Below are positions 8,986 through 20,430 of a DNA stretch of 64,000 nt, in pieces. The first letter of the stretch is position 1. Each line of letters begins with the position of its first letter. Below the pieces are notes generated by a model. That model did no database searches and had not been told where the DNA came from. It worked only from the letters and a program-made list of their open reading frames with translations. Origin of the DNA: Diacronema lutheri (lineage: Eukaryota; Haptophyta; Pavlovophyceae; Pavlovales; Pavlovaceae); assembly GCA_019448385.1 (NCBI GenBank), contig JAGTXO010000004.1, forward strand, positions 1 through 64,000, written 5' to 3'. Position numbers and translations under genes: made by a program.

Positions 8986-10190
8986 CCCCAACCCCGACGC
9001 TCATCCCAACCCGACCCCGGCACCCAGCCCCACCCGCACCCACCACCCTCATCCCAACCCAGCCAGTCGCCGTCGTCGAGCGCCAGCAAGCGGCCACCCG
9101 CCACGCCACCGAGCAGCTTGTCGTCGCCGCAGAGCGCGTCGCCGCCCGCGGCCAGCGCGCAGCCTCCGGCCATGCCACCGTGCGGCCCGCCGCCGCTGCC
9201 GAGCCCGCCGCCGTCGGGCGCCACGCCACCGAGCGCGCCCGACCACACAGGCGGAGCGGGCCACCACCCCGAGCACGTCACGCTGCCGCCGCCCGCGCAG
9301 CCGCGCCCGCGAGCCGCATCGCTCCCAAACCCACCGACGCTGGCGAAAAGTGTGTTTTTCATGGTGCCGGCGCAGTCGATGGGCAGGGGCGGCGGAGCGC
9401 GCGGAGCGCGGTCGCCAGAGCGCGAGGACGCAGCCGTTGCAAGCGAAGTCGTTGGCCCGAAGCCGCCGGTCGGGGGCGCGGCCGCGCGCACGCGCGTCGC
9501 GCTCACCACGTCGGTTTCTTCAACGATGGCGGAAGCGAGAGCACCGACTAATCAGTTGAAAAGAACAGACTTCGAGGATGCCACTGACAGGTTCGACACC
9601 TTGTCTGTCTCTTGAGACTTGAGTGACAGCTGCGAGTGACAGGAAGAAAGTCCTTCCTGTCACTCGGGCCGGCGGCCAGCTTCCTGTCACTCAGCTTTTG
9701 TCACTCGCAGCGCGAGTGACAGGTGATCAGCGTGCCCGTCACCGCCCCGTGACGCTCGCCGTGGCGCTTGGAGTGTAGTGCCATTTTTCTAGATCGCCCT
9801 GACTTCGGACCCACGCCATGCGTGCTCTCTCGCTCGCTGTGTTCGTCGCGCCTCACCCTCGCCTCCCTGACTCCCCGGAAACGCTAGTATTTTTCTCGCA
9901 CTAGATCACAGGGCTTAGACTCCGTATCCGCTCTTCGCTCCACTCGGACTGTCGATGTCGTCCTCCTCATGCCCTCGGCGTTGCCGCAGAACTGGTTCCT
10001 GGCACGACACCTGTCACTTGAGTGACAGCTGCGAGTGACAGAAAGAATGTCCTTCCTGTCACTCGGGCCGGCGCCCGAGCTTCATGTCGTTAGCTTCCTG
10101 TCACTCCGGCCATCTGTCGCTTAGCTTCCTGTCACTGGCTCTTCGAAAGACTCTGGAAAAGAAGAAGAGGCAGGGCGGGGGGACTTGGGG

Positions 10191-11130
10191 ATGGTGCGCG
10201 CTATCCGCCAGCTGCTGCTTCTGCTGCTCGTGCTGGTTGGCGCGCCAATGGGTCTGGGATTCGGCGGGCCTGCGCTCCTACGAGCGACGCGCCGTGGAGC
10301 ACCACCGCCGTCTCATCCCGTGCTCCCCCGCTTCAAGGCAAACAAGTGAGCACGCGGCGCCTACCCGCCCCCCTCGCAGCCGTTCCGTTCGCCGCGGCGA
10401 CGCTCACGCGCGCGCCTTATCCCGTGCCCGTCGCTTCCGGCCCAGCGCGGCGTGCATGGTGTTGCAACCGATGGGGAAGAACGTTCAATCGAAAGCTCCT
10501 TGGGTTGCACTGGCGTGCACTGCGTGCGTGGCGGCGCTCAACATGCCCAAGATCGCGATCCTCATCCGCGCGCTGCTGACAGCGGAAGCTGCGCCCCTGC
10601 TAGCGCTGCTGGGCGTGTTGACCGCGCTCTTCAACCTTGCGAAGGCCGATCTCGACAAAGCGCGCGCGGACTTCACGGAGGGGCTCGCGCGCGATCGCGC
10701 GGACTTCAAGGAGGGGCTCGCGTGCATTGAGAAGGATGCCGCGTGCGATCGCGCGGACTTCACGGAGGGGCTCGCGCGCGATCGCGCAGACTTCAAGGAG
10801 GGGCTTGCGCGCGATCGCGCGGAGTTCAAGGAGGGGCTTGCGCGCATTGAGAAGGATGCCGCGTGCAATCGCGCGGAGTTCAAGGAGGGGCTCGCGCGCA
10901 TTGAGAAGGATGCCGCGTGCGATCGCGCGGACTTCAAGGAGGGGCTTGCGCGCATTGAGAAGGATGCCGCGTGCGATCGCGCGGACTTCAAGGAGGCGCT
11001 CGCGTGCGATCGCGCTGATTTCCACAAGAGGCTCGAGCTCGACCGCGAAACCAACCGGCGAGACCACGACCGATACGAGCTCGCGCTGTACCGGGCGTTG
11101 GGGTCCTCGACGCCGTCAGCCTCACAGTAA
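10191..11130 (+). CDS. Cassette gene copy 2: secretory helical-repeat protein
   Basis: Exons 10191-10345 and 10446-11130 join in phase with the same GT-AG sites as copy 1, giving 279 residues. The signal peptide is identical. The hydrophobic region differs by a few residues (GKNVQSKAPW instead of GKYVPSKAPW). The repeat block has more 18-residue units than copy 1 and includes an ACIEKDAAC variant. No frame break is seen. Unlike copies 1 and 4 there is no upstream ATG in the leader. Unknown function; the open frame in every copy despite repeat-number changes suggests selection or very recent duplication. Confidence 0.7.
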
Positions 11131-11185
11131 CGTCGAGGTGCAGGGGCCAGGCCCGACACCGAGGTCGGCGAGTCCGAGCGGTTTG

Positions 11186-11211
11186 CCCCCCCCCCCCCCC
11201 CCCCCCCCCCC
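11186..11211 (+). repeat. Poly-C tract, 26 bases (unit 2)
   Basis: Same place after the gene as in unit 1. Confidence 0.95.
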
Positions 11212-12094
11212 TCCCCCTGCTATGCAGACGAAGTGTCGACAGTCGAGTGAGATTGAGCATCAGATTGAGAACCACCACTACTAACGGCGCTTCCGGGCGA
11301 GTCAGGGAGGCGGGTCAGCAGGCCGAGCGTGCACGAAGCCGAGGTGTGACGAGGGGGGCGAGCGAGAGGCAGCACGCGCAGCGCAGGTCCAAGTTACTCC
11401 AAGGTCAGGACGACGACCTCGTGCACGCCAAAGGCAAAGTGGCGAGCGCGAGAGCGGACGACAGCCAAAACAGCGGCGCAGGCGCGACCGAGCACAGAGC
11501 GGAAGAGGCCTTAAGTAGATAGCCGGACGAGCGGGGCGCCGATCAGCCCCGCAGCCGCGCGAGCTCGCCGGTCAGCCGCTGGCGCTGGTGGCGCACCGCC
11601 TCGGCTGTGAGCACGCGCGCCGGCAGCTCGCCGTTGGCCATGCGCGCCGTCCGCGCCGCCCGCCGGCGCGGTCACGCGCCGCGCCGCCCAGCGCGGGCGT
11701 CGCGTCGCGGATCTCGTCCACGCGCCGCAGCACGGCCGCCGGGGAGTTGAGCCGCGGCTGGCCGAGCGGCGGGCGGCGCGGCTGCGCGGACGACGCGCGC
11801 GGTGGCATCGCGGACGGCGCGTCGGCTCGCTGGCCCGCGCCGCCGGCGCGGACGCGGCCGACGAGCGCCGCGGCCACTCAGCCTGCTCAGCTGGGTAGGG
11901 CACGCCGCGCACGTGCGTCGCGCACCGACTGAAACGAACGGCGCTTCCAGGCGAGCCAGGGAGGCGGGTCAGTACCAAGTGCGCAGGATCGAGTAGCCAC
12001 GAACATCATTGACCCTGCGCATCAAGCCCGAGCAGCGCAGCCGCGCAGCGAGGCACGAGGCGGAACGGGCCCACAGGCCCACCCAGTCCCACGC

Positions 12095-13348
12095 CTAGCC
12101 GCCGCGCGCCGCAGCCCGCGCGCTGCCGTACCGGTGGCCGCCGTCAATCACACCACCGGCAGCCACGCACGCGCACGCAGACGCCCGCATGCAGGCGGCG
12201 ACGAGAGCTGCCCCCGAGCAGCTGCCCGCCACGCCGCAGAGCCGCTCGCAGCCGCCGCAGAGCGCGGCGCCCGCCGTCAGCGAGCCGCCGTCCCCCCCGC
12301 CGGCACGCCGCCCGCAGCCGCCGTGGAGTGCGTCGCCGCCCACCCCCAGCGAGCCGCCGTCCCACCAGCCGCCACGCCGCCCGCAGCCGCCGTGGAGTGC
12401 GTCGCCGCCCACCCCCAGCGAGCCGCCGTCCCCCCCGCCGCCGCAACCCCAACCCCGACGCTCATCCCAACCCGACCCCGGCACCCAGCCCCACCCGCAC
12501 CCACCACCCTCATCCCAACCCAGCCAGTCGCCGTCGTCGAGCGCCAGCAAGCGGCCACCCGTCACGCCACCGAGCAGCTTGTCGTCGCCGCAGAGCGCGT
12601 CGCCGCCCGCGGCCAGCGCGCAGCCTCCTGCCATGCCACCGTGCGGCCCGCCGCCGCTGCCGAGCCCGCCGCCGTCGGGCGCCACGCCACCGAGCGCGCC
12701 TGACCACACAGGCGGAGCGGGCCACCACCCCGAGCACGTCACGCTGCCGCCGCCCGCGCAGCCGCGCCCGCGCGTCGCATCGCTCCCAAACCCACCGACG
12801 CTGGCGAAAAGTGTGTTTTTCATGGTGCCGGCGCAGTCGATGGGCAGGGGCGGCGGAGCGCGCGGAGCGCGGTCACCAGAGCGCGAGGACGCAGCCGTCG
12901 CGATTGAAGTAGTTGTCGTCGAGCACGTCACGCTGCCGCCGCCCGCGCAGCCGCACCCGCGCGCCGCATCGCTCCCAAACCCACCGACGCTGGCGAAAAG
13001 TGTGTTTTTCATGGTGCCGGCGCAGTCGATGGGCAGGGGCGGCGGAGCGCGCGGAGCGCGGTCACCAGAGCGCGAGGACGCAGCCGTCGTGAGTGAAGTA
13101 GTTGTCGTTGAGCACGTCACGCTGCCGCCGCCCGCGCAGCCGCGCCCGCGCGCCGCATCGATCCCAAACCCACCGACGCTGGCGAAAAGTGTGTTTTTCA
13201 TGGTGCCGGCGCAGTCGATGGGCAGGGGCGGCGGAGCGCGCGGAGCGCGGTCGCCAGAGCGCGAGAACGCAGCCGTTGCAAGCGAAGTCGTTGGCCCGAA
13301 GCCGCCGGTCGGCGGCGCGGCCGCGCGCACGCGCGTCGCGCTCACCAC
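12095..13348 (-). other. Glycine-rich ORF in the cassette, LINE-derived by its C-terminus
   Basis: In unit 2 this minus frame stays open for 417 residues. It has three 63-residue repeats (PLPIDCAGTMKNTLFASVGG) and ends GGHRYGSARAAARGG-stop. The same ending closes a plus-strand ORF at 13760-14263, and a similar one closes the long LINE (RLHAGGGTRPAARGD). Downstream on the minus strand the 3' UTR matches the LINE tail (gatcgagtagccac block). I infer an old LINE 3' end in reverse orientation inside the cassette. In units 1, 3 and 4 the frame changes within the minisatellite. Protein production is doubtful. Confidence 0.35.
12732..13298. repeat. 189-bp tandem module, 3 copies (unit 2)
   Basis: Starts at GAGCACGTCACGCTGCC and repeats every 189 bases (63 codons). 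One copy is found in unit 1 and three in unit 3 (22299-22865), with about two diverged inverted copies at 13629-13960. The length is a multiple of three and the divergence keeps one frame, unlike the 68-bp satellite. Confidence 0.85.
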
Positions 13349-13627
13349 GTCGGTTTCTTCAACGATGGCGGAAGCGAGAGCACCGACTTATCAGTTGAAA
13401 AGAACAGACTTCGAGGATGCCACTGACAGGTTCGACACCTTGTCTGTCACTTGAGACTTGAGTGACAGCTGCGAGTGACAGGAAGAAAGTCCTTCCTGTC
13501 ACTCGGGCCGGCGGCCAGCTTCCTGTCACTCAGCTTCCTGTCACTCGCAGCGCGAGTGACAGGTGATCAGCGTGCCCGTCACCGCCCCGTGACGCTCGCC
13601 GTGGCGACTGGAGTGTAGTGCCATTTT

Positions 13628-14354
13628 ACGACGAAACCTTCGCTTGCGACGGCTGCGCCCTCGCGCTCTGATGGCCGCGCTCCGCGCGCCCCGCCGCCCC
13701 TGCCCATCGACTGCGCCGGCACCGCGAACAACGTACTTTTCGCCCCGGTCGGTGGGTTTGTGGGTGGCGGGGCGCGCGCGCACGGCCGCACGAGCGACGG
13801 CGGCGTGGCCTTCTCTACGACGAAACCTTCGCTTGCGACGGCTGCGCCCTCGCGCTCTGATGGCAGCGCTCCGCGCGCCCCGCCGCCCCTGCCCATCGAC
13901 TGCGCCGGCACCGCGAACAACGTACTTTTCGCCCCGGTCGGTGGGTTTGGGGGCGGCGGGGCGCGCGTGCGCGGCCACGCGGCCAGCATCGCGGCGCTTG
14001 CCACGCTGGCGGCGGGTGGCGGTGCGCTTCGCGGCGGCGGCAGGGGGCCGCGACGCGGCGGGGAGGGCGGCGGCTCGCTGGCGGCGGGCGTCGCGCTCTG
14101 CAGCGGCGGCGGGCGGCTTGGCGACGTGGCAGGCGGCGGCTCGGGGGTGGCGGTCGTCGTCGACGATCTTCGGGCCTCGGCGTGCGCGTGCGCGTCGGCC
14201 GGTGGTGTGGTTGACGGCGGCCACCGGTGCGGCGGCGCGCGGGCGGCGGCGCGCGGTGGCTAGGCGCGTGTGGGCCTTTGGGCCTGCTTCGCCTGGCGCC
14301 TCGCTGCGCACTTCCTGACCCCGCACTTCCTGACCCGTCGGAAGCGTCGTTAGT
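13628..14354 (+). mobile_element. 5'-truncated LINE-family copy
   Basis: Diverged plus-strand counterpart of the cassette's minus-strand glycine-rich segment. The ORF 13760-14263 ends GGHRCGGARAAARGG-stop. A 3' UTR follows with the family tail (CTGACCCGTCGGAAGCGTCGTTAGT). It is bounded by ATTTT at 13623-13627 and 14355-14359, fitting a short target duplication. It inserted at the A/T-rich junction at the end of unit 2. Confidence 0.6.
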
Positions 14355-14361
14355 ATTTTCG

Positions 14362-17300
14362 CATACCGATGATATCAAAGTAACGGCCTCCGTGCTCGCC
14401 GCGGCCTTGTCGGGCTCGCGGATATGGCAGGGAGGCCACTGGCGCTCATGCCCCCGGTGGTGGAGATGCCGCAGCCTTTCGCAATCGTGCCGATGGTCGC
14501 CACCCGGCTCCGCCACCTGCAGGCCATCGTCACCTCGTACACGGGGATCTACGACTACCTCGTTTCGCACCGGCTCGGCCCCGATTTTGTCGACACGGCG
14601 ACGGCGAAGCACGTGCTCGCGAACCTGCCCCATTCGGAGCGGCCTGGGTCGGACGCCACGCCTGCAGAGTGGGCACGCATTGGCAAGTCCAACTTCCATC
14701 GCGCGCTCGCACGCGGCCTGCACCCGGACAAGCTTTGGTGCGCGCAGACGACGGTTGTGCACGAGTTCATGGCGTCCCGCCTGCGCGAATTGGCGCTACG
14801 CGCATTGGCGATCCTCACCGGGGGCACGCACGAGCACGTCGTGGCACCTCTCGCTCCGCCGCGCGTGACGGGCTGGCAGGGCGTCGGACCCGCGCAGGGC
14901 GGCGGGCGGCGGGCCGCGGAGCCGTCGCCCGTCGAGGTCTTCGCCTGCGACATGGCGGCGGATGTGTGCACGGGTCTACGCGTCGCGCACCACGGACGTG
15001 AGGCGGCGTTCCACGGGCATCGGGTAGTTGCGATGCTCGCCGCCGAGAGGCTGCGGCAGGAAGCGCACCGGCTGTCACCGCAGGTCGGCGACAGACGCGG
15101 CCGTGACGGGGCGGACCGCCCGTCGGCGCGCACCCGTGCGGCCACGGGCGGGCCATCACAAGGGACGGGCTCCTCCCCTCGCGCAAGCGCGCCGCCGTCA
15201 CGGCCGGCCCCGCGCACGTTCCGGCGTCCGGCACAGGGCCAGCAGGGGCCACCGCAGGGGCCGCCTCCGCCGCCCTACCCGCCGCCACCGCCGCCCCCTC
15301 CGCCGCCGTCACCACCGCGGGACGGAGACGAGGACGAGCGGGGCGCCGGCGGCGACGACGACGTCGACGTCGTCGACGACGGGCACGCCGGCGGCGATGA
15401 TGCCGACGCTCGCGGCCGGCGGCAGCGGCGCCGTGCCGGGGCTAGCCGCGCAGACCCCGCCATGCCGCCGGCCACGGCGCACCGGTCAATGCAGGGCGGT
15501 AGATACGCGGCGCTGGACCACCTCACCGTCATGCAGGCCGCGGGTCTGGCGCCTGACTCGGCCGTCCCGATGCTGGTCAGCGTGCCGCACGACTTTTCGG
15601 AGCGCTTTGCCGCGGCTTTCGTGCAGGTAATCCACAAGCTTCGCGACGCCGAGGCGGACGAGGGCACCGGCGGCCACGGCGCACGCCAGCCGGCGACAGA
15701 ACGCGCGCTGAAGATGCTTCTCCTGCTGCCAGCGCTCCTCCTACGCGCGACCCGCGCCGACAAAGTGAGGGCGGGCAAACAGCTGGCCGCGCGCTTCGCC
15801 GCATGGGAGGCGGGTGATTACGACCAATTGGTTGCGCACTGGGAGCGCGACTGCTCGTGGCACGCGGCGCGCGCGTTCCAGTCTTCGCAGGATGCGGCCG
15901 AGCGCCTGCACAAGCGGGTGCTCGCACTCATCGCCAAGGGCAAGGTATCCGATGCGCGGCGGCTACTGGAGAGCTTGGGTGTCGCCGACATTGCCCGCCC
16001 GGAGGTGCTCGCGCAGATGGCAGCCAAACACCCGGTGCGCACGGCGGACGTCGACGACGGCCTTGCCGCTCGGGACGACTTGCCCCGAGTGGTGGTCTCG
16101 CCGGAAGACATCGTGACGGCGTTCCGCAGCCTCGACACAGACAAGGCGGCTGGCGCCTCGACCTGGCGCTACGAATACCTCATTGCCCTGGTGCCGACCG
16201 TGCCCTTCCCGTCGATCATGGCGGCCGATGCGGCACACTCGGGCGCTTACTTTGCGACGCGCTTCGCCAACAACTTGCTACCTGCATCCGTGCGGCTATT
16301 GGCGCTTCGCAAGTGTACGCCCGGGGTTGACGGGCGCGAGGACGCTCGCCCGGTCGGCATCGGTTGTGCGTTGCGACGGGCGGTTTCCAAGGCGGTGGTC
16401 TCGCGCGCATCGCACAAGGCGCTGGCGGCGGGCTACTTCGCGCCGCAGCAGCTGGGAGTCGCCGTACCGTCGGGCGGCACCAAGCTCGTCCTCTTTGTGC
16501 GCGAACTCCTCGACGCGGATCACACGTTCTGCATCGTCGCGGTCGACGTCTCCAACGCCTTCAACTCCGTCAGTCGGGCGCATCTCCTGCGCTGCCTGAC
16601 GGACGTTCGCCTCCCTGAGGACCTCCGAGCGCTCGCTCGCCTCGCGCTCGCGACGCTCGCTCAAGAGGCGCTGGTCTTCGCGGGCGGCGGCAGCGGCGGG
16701 GCACCTCTCCGTGAGCTCGGCTTTCGCAGCTCCGAGGGCGTACAGCAGGGTGCACCGGAAAGCTCCTTCTTCTTCGCGGCCGCCCCAACCCCTTCTCGAG
16801 GAGTTCGACGCGCGCCTGGCGCTCCACGGCGGGGCGGTCCGCGCGGCGCACGACGACGTTTACCTCCTCGGACGGCCGGTCGATGTCTTCGCCGCGCTTG
16901 CTGACTTCACGCGACGGCTGGAGGACCTCGGCCTTTGCGCCAATGCGGCCAAGTCGCAGTGCTGGATCGATCCGCTCCACATGGCCACGCTCGAGGCCTG
17001 CCGCGGCTCGGTCCCGCTCGGCTCGGTGCCAGACGGCGCGGGTGGCGCGCATTACGGCATCGATGTCTACGGCGTGCCCATCGGCGCGCGCGAGTATGTG
17101 CACTCGACCCTCAGCACGAAGGCCGACGAGCTTGCCGGCAAAGCGAACAACATGATTCAGTCGCTCGGCTCGTCGGACAAACAGTCGCTGTGGGTCCTGT
17201 TCCGCTCCTCGTTTCAGCACCGCTTCGCATGGTTCACCTCCAACTCTTACCCTTCCGACGCGGCCGGCGCGGCGGCGATCTACGACGCTGCCGTCCTTCG

Positions 17301-18988
17301 GGTCGCCACCGTCGCCCTCGGCGTCTCGGTGTCCACAGATGCTCACGCCTGCCGCCGGCTGTTCCTGCCGGTCGCGCAGCACGGCGGCGGCCTGCGCCGG
17401 CAGGCCGACTCTGCGCTCGCGGAAGTCTGGGGCGCAGCGTGGCGGGTCGTGCCACACTTGCTCGACACGCTCGCGCCGGACGGCACGGTGCTCACGCAGG
17501 GCATCCTCGACCGCCCGGCCATCGCAGCCCGCGTCGGTCGCGGCGCATTCGAAGACATGCCCACGCTGGGCTGGCGCCAGTTCTTCGCCTCGGGCTCGCG
17601 CCTAGGCGGCGAGCTCGAGGCGGCGTGGAATCGCATGCAGACGGAGCTGGCCGGCTGGGGGCAGCAGCCGGACGGCATGGAGGTGCGCGTGCTGCACTTG
17701 TCCGCTGGGTCGGTCGCACCCGCGGCGCCCGACGCGGGTCGCAGGCCCAACCTGCAGGCCGACATCACCGGCGACCGCGAGCGCTGCCGCCTCGCGATGC
17801 TCGACGCGGAGCACGCCGCCATGCCCCCCTCCGCACGCGCGCGCCAGCTGTGGTTCGCACTCGGTCGGGAGAGCGGCTTGTTTCTCTCGTTGCTGCCGCG
17901 CGGCCTCGGCGCCTTCTCGTGCGCGGAGTGGGTCGAGGCCACGGCGCGCTACTTTGGCCTGCCGAGCCCGGCATGCGCGCCGCTCGCGGCGGCGGGCGCG
18001 CGCCTCCCGCGCAGCGGCGCACAGCGGCCGGTGCCAGTCGACGCTTACGGCGACTCGATCGCTGCGGCGCCCGGCGTCGCGCACGACCACTTCGCCAAGC
18101 TTCGGCATGACCCGGTTCTCGCCGCGGTCGCGTCGCTCGCCCGCATGGCGGGCGCCTACGTGCGCCTCGAGGACAGTGACATCTTCGGCTCCGTGCTCGC
18201 CGGCGTGCCGGCCGCGGGCCGCCGTGCGCTCGGTCGCCGGCGCGTGCCGACAGTCGACTTCGTCATCGCGCTCCGCAGCCAGCTGCACCTCTTCGAGCTC
18301 AAGACGCTCGCCTTCTGCCCGACGCGCTACAAGCCGTGGGCGGACGCCCGACGCTGCGGGGCAGTGGAGCTGCGCGCGCGCGAGGTGCCGAGGGAGCGGC
18401 TGCGCGAGTGCGTCGCGCTCGACCGGGAGGTCTTCGCGGCGCCAGAGGGCCACGTGGGCCCGATGCAGCGGCGCCTCCACGAGTTCCCGCCGCTGCAGGC
18501 GGTCGTCGTCGGCAGTTTTGGCGAATGGTCGGCCGGGCTGGCTACCCTCCTCAAGACGCTCTCGCACATGGGCGCGGACGCGTGGATGGCGCGCATGCGC
18601 GCGCCGACTCGCGGTGCCGCCCAGGCGTCGCTCGAGCGCGTCATGCGCCACCAGCTCGCCGCGTGCGTGGTGCGCGGGCACGCGCAGCTGCTGCTCGCGC
18701 GCGCGCGCATGGTGCGCGCGTGGGCGGCGCCGCGTCGTGCGGCCGACCAAGCGGCGGAAGCGGGCGCTGACGCGTGCGGTGGCTTGGACGGCGTGTATCG
18801 CCTGCACGCGGGCGGCGGCACGCGACCGGCAGCGCGCGGCGATTAGGCACGGGCGGGCCCTTTGGGCCCGTCGGGCCTCGCTGCTAGCTCGCTGGTGACC
18901 GGGATGCACGGGGATCGACGACATTGGTGGCTACTCGATCCCCCGCAGCTGGTGCTGACCCCGCTGTCCTGACGTAAGCGCGGTTAGT
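14362..18988 (+). mobile_element. Long LINE (non-LTR retrotransposon)
   Basis: A 4.6 kb element with an RT-bearing ORF, a 3' UTR (18847-18988) and the family end GTTAGT. It is flanked by AGTATTTTCG (14352-14361) and AGTATTTTTCG (18989-18999), a target duplication differing by one T. A short 5' leader (62 bases) precedes the ATG at 14424. No LTRs are present. The insertion went into the end of the neighbouring truncated copy, so LINEs stack in the same A/T-rich target. Confidence 0.8.
14424..18846 (+). pseudogene. LINE polyprotein: reverse transcriptase plus PD-(D/E)XK-like domain, one frameshift
   Basis: The first frame (14424-16790) has an N-terminal region, a proline/acidic linker and then RT motifs: DKAAGAS, motif A DVSNAFNSV and motif B EGVQQGAPESS. 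The frame then slips by one base near 16785, in a CGGCCGCCCCAACC stretch, and the second frame continues with PLLEEFDARL, motif C AAHDDVYLLG and the thumb, to 18846. Motif B reads GAP where families usually have GDP. The C-terminal DFVIAL and FELK spacing around 18260-18305 fits a restriction-like (PD-D/ExK) endonuclease, as in some LINE clades. The end (QLAACVVRGHAQLLLARARM) is conserved in a second truncated copy at 37 kb. One slip in 4.4 kb suggests recent inactivation or an assembly error. Confidence 0.75.
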
Positions 18989-18999
18989 AGTATTTTTCG

Positions 19000-19036
19000 G
19001 GCCCCTCCTGCTGACCCGCCTGTAAGCGTCGTTAGT
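19000..19036 (+). repeat. LINE tail remnant before unit 3
   Basis: 37 bases ending CTGTAAGCGTCGTTAGT, the family tail, next to the ATTTTTCT target at 19037. It is part of the nest of LINE ends at this junction. Confidence 0.6.
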
Positions 19037-19456
19037 ATTTTTCTAGATCGCCCTGACTTCGGACCTACGCCATGCGTGCTCTCTCGCTCGCTGTGTTCGT
19101 CGCGCCTCACCCTCGCCTCCCTGACTCCCCGGAAACGCTAGTATTTTTCTCGCACCCCTAGATCACAGGGCTTAGACTCCGTATCCGCTCCTCGCTTCAC
19201 TCGGACTGTCGATGTCGTCCTCCTCATGCCCTCGGCGTTGCCGCAGAACTGGTTCCTGGCACGACACCTGTCACTTGAGTGACAGGAAGCTGCGAGTGAC
19301 AGAAAGAATGTCCTTCCTGTCACTCGGGCCGGCGCCCGAGCTTCATGTCGTTAGCTTCCTGTCACTCCGGCCATCTGTCGCTCAGCTTCCTGTCACTGGC
19401 TCTTCGAAAGTTAGTCTGGAAAAGAAGAAGAGGCAGGGCGGGGGGAGGACTTGGGG

Positions 19457-20288
19457 ATGGTGCGCGCTATCCGCCAGCTGCTGCTTCTGCTGCTCGTGCT
19501 GGTTGGCGCGCCAATGGGTCTGGGATTCGGCGGGCCTGCGCTCCTACGAGCGACGCGCCGTGGAGCACCACCGCCGTCTCATCCCGTGCTCCCTCGCTTC
19601 AAGGCAAACAAGTGAGCACGCGCCGCCTACCCGCCCCCCTCGCAGCCGTTCCGTTCGCCGCGGCGACGCTCACGCGCGCGCCTCATCCCGTGCCCGTCAC
19701 TTCCGGCCCAGCGCGGCGTGCATGGTGTTGCAACCGATGGGGAAGTACGTTCCATCGAAAGCTCCTTGGGTTGCACTGGCGTGCACTGCGTGCGTGGCGG
19801 CGCTCAACATGCCCAAGATCGCGATCCTCATCCGCGCGCTGCTGACAGCGGAAGCTGCGCCCCTGCTAGCGCTGCTGGGCGTGTTGACCGCGCTCTTCAA
19901 CCTTGCGAAGGCCGATCTCGACAAAGCGCGCGCGGACTTCACGGAGGGGCTCGCGCGCGATCGCGCGGACTTCAAGGAGGGGCTTGCGCGCGATCGCGCG
20001 GAGTTCAAGGAGGGGCTCGCGCGCATTGAGAAGGATGCCGCGTGCAATCGCGCGGACTTCACGGAGGGGCTTGCGCGCGATCGCGCGGAGTTCAAGGAGG
20101 GGCTTGCGCGCATTGAGAAGGATGCCGCGTGCGATCGCGCGGACTTCAAGGAGGCGCTCGCGTGCGATCGCGCTGATTTCCACAAGAGGCTCGAGCTCGA
20201 CCGCGAAACCAACCGGCGAGACCACGACCGATACGAGCTCGCGCTGTACCGGGCGTTGGGGTCCTCGACGCCGTCAGCCTCACAGTAA
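19457..20288 (+). CDS. Cassette gene copy 3: secretory helical-repeat protein
   Basis: Exons 19457-19611 and 19712-20288, joined in phase by the same intron sites, give 243 residues, the same length as copy 1 but with a different order of 11- and 18-residue repeats (two 11-mers come first). Signal peptide, hydrophobic segment and C-terminal tail match copy 1. This rearranged order shows that repeats have been gained and lost in frame between copies. The leader lacks the upstream ATG. Function unknown. Confidence 0.7.
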
Positions 20289-20344
20289 CGTCGAGGTGCA
20301 GGGGCCAGGCCCGACACCGAGGTCGGCAAGTCGCGAGCGGTTTG

Positions 20345-20355
20345 CCCCCCCCCCC

Positions 20356-20430
<75 letters not shown>
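20345..20430 (+). repeat. Poly-C tract, about 86 bases with one T (unit 3)
   Basis: Longest of the four cassette C runs. Its exact length in an assembly is unreliable. Confidence 0.9.

Larger units (their letters stand above)
6124..9782 (+). repeat. Tandem cassette, unit 1
   Basis: A 3.66 kb unit repeated four times in the window with near identity. Order: an A/T-rich insertion target (ATTTTTCT), a 98-bp LINE tail, CTGTCACT hairpin cluster, a spliced gene (6500-7331), a poly-C run, LINE-tail-like sequence on the minus strand (7477-8300), a 68/69-bp minisatellite (7 copies) and a 63-codon module (PPTLAKSVFFMVPAQSMG in one plus frame), then a second hairpin cluster. Both strands stay open for long stretches because of base composition, so the proline-rich and glycine-rich ORFs in the second half are not good evidence of genes. 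Confidence 0.88.
9783..13622 (+). repeat. Tandem cassette, unit 2
   Basis: A 3.84 kb copy of unit 1. It has a longer coding repeat block, 2 minisatellite copies (12300-12440) instead of 7, and three tandem copies of the 189-bp module (12732-13298). Its right end (gtgtagtgcc then ATTTT) is the target where LINE sequences inserted. By the flanks, units 2 and 3 were once adjacent. Confidence 0.88.

Noticed and set aside
8331-9615. Long proline-rich plus-strand ORFs in the cassettes
   Set aside because: They arise from the 68/69-bp minisatellite, are open in several frames on both strands, and change frame between units.
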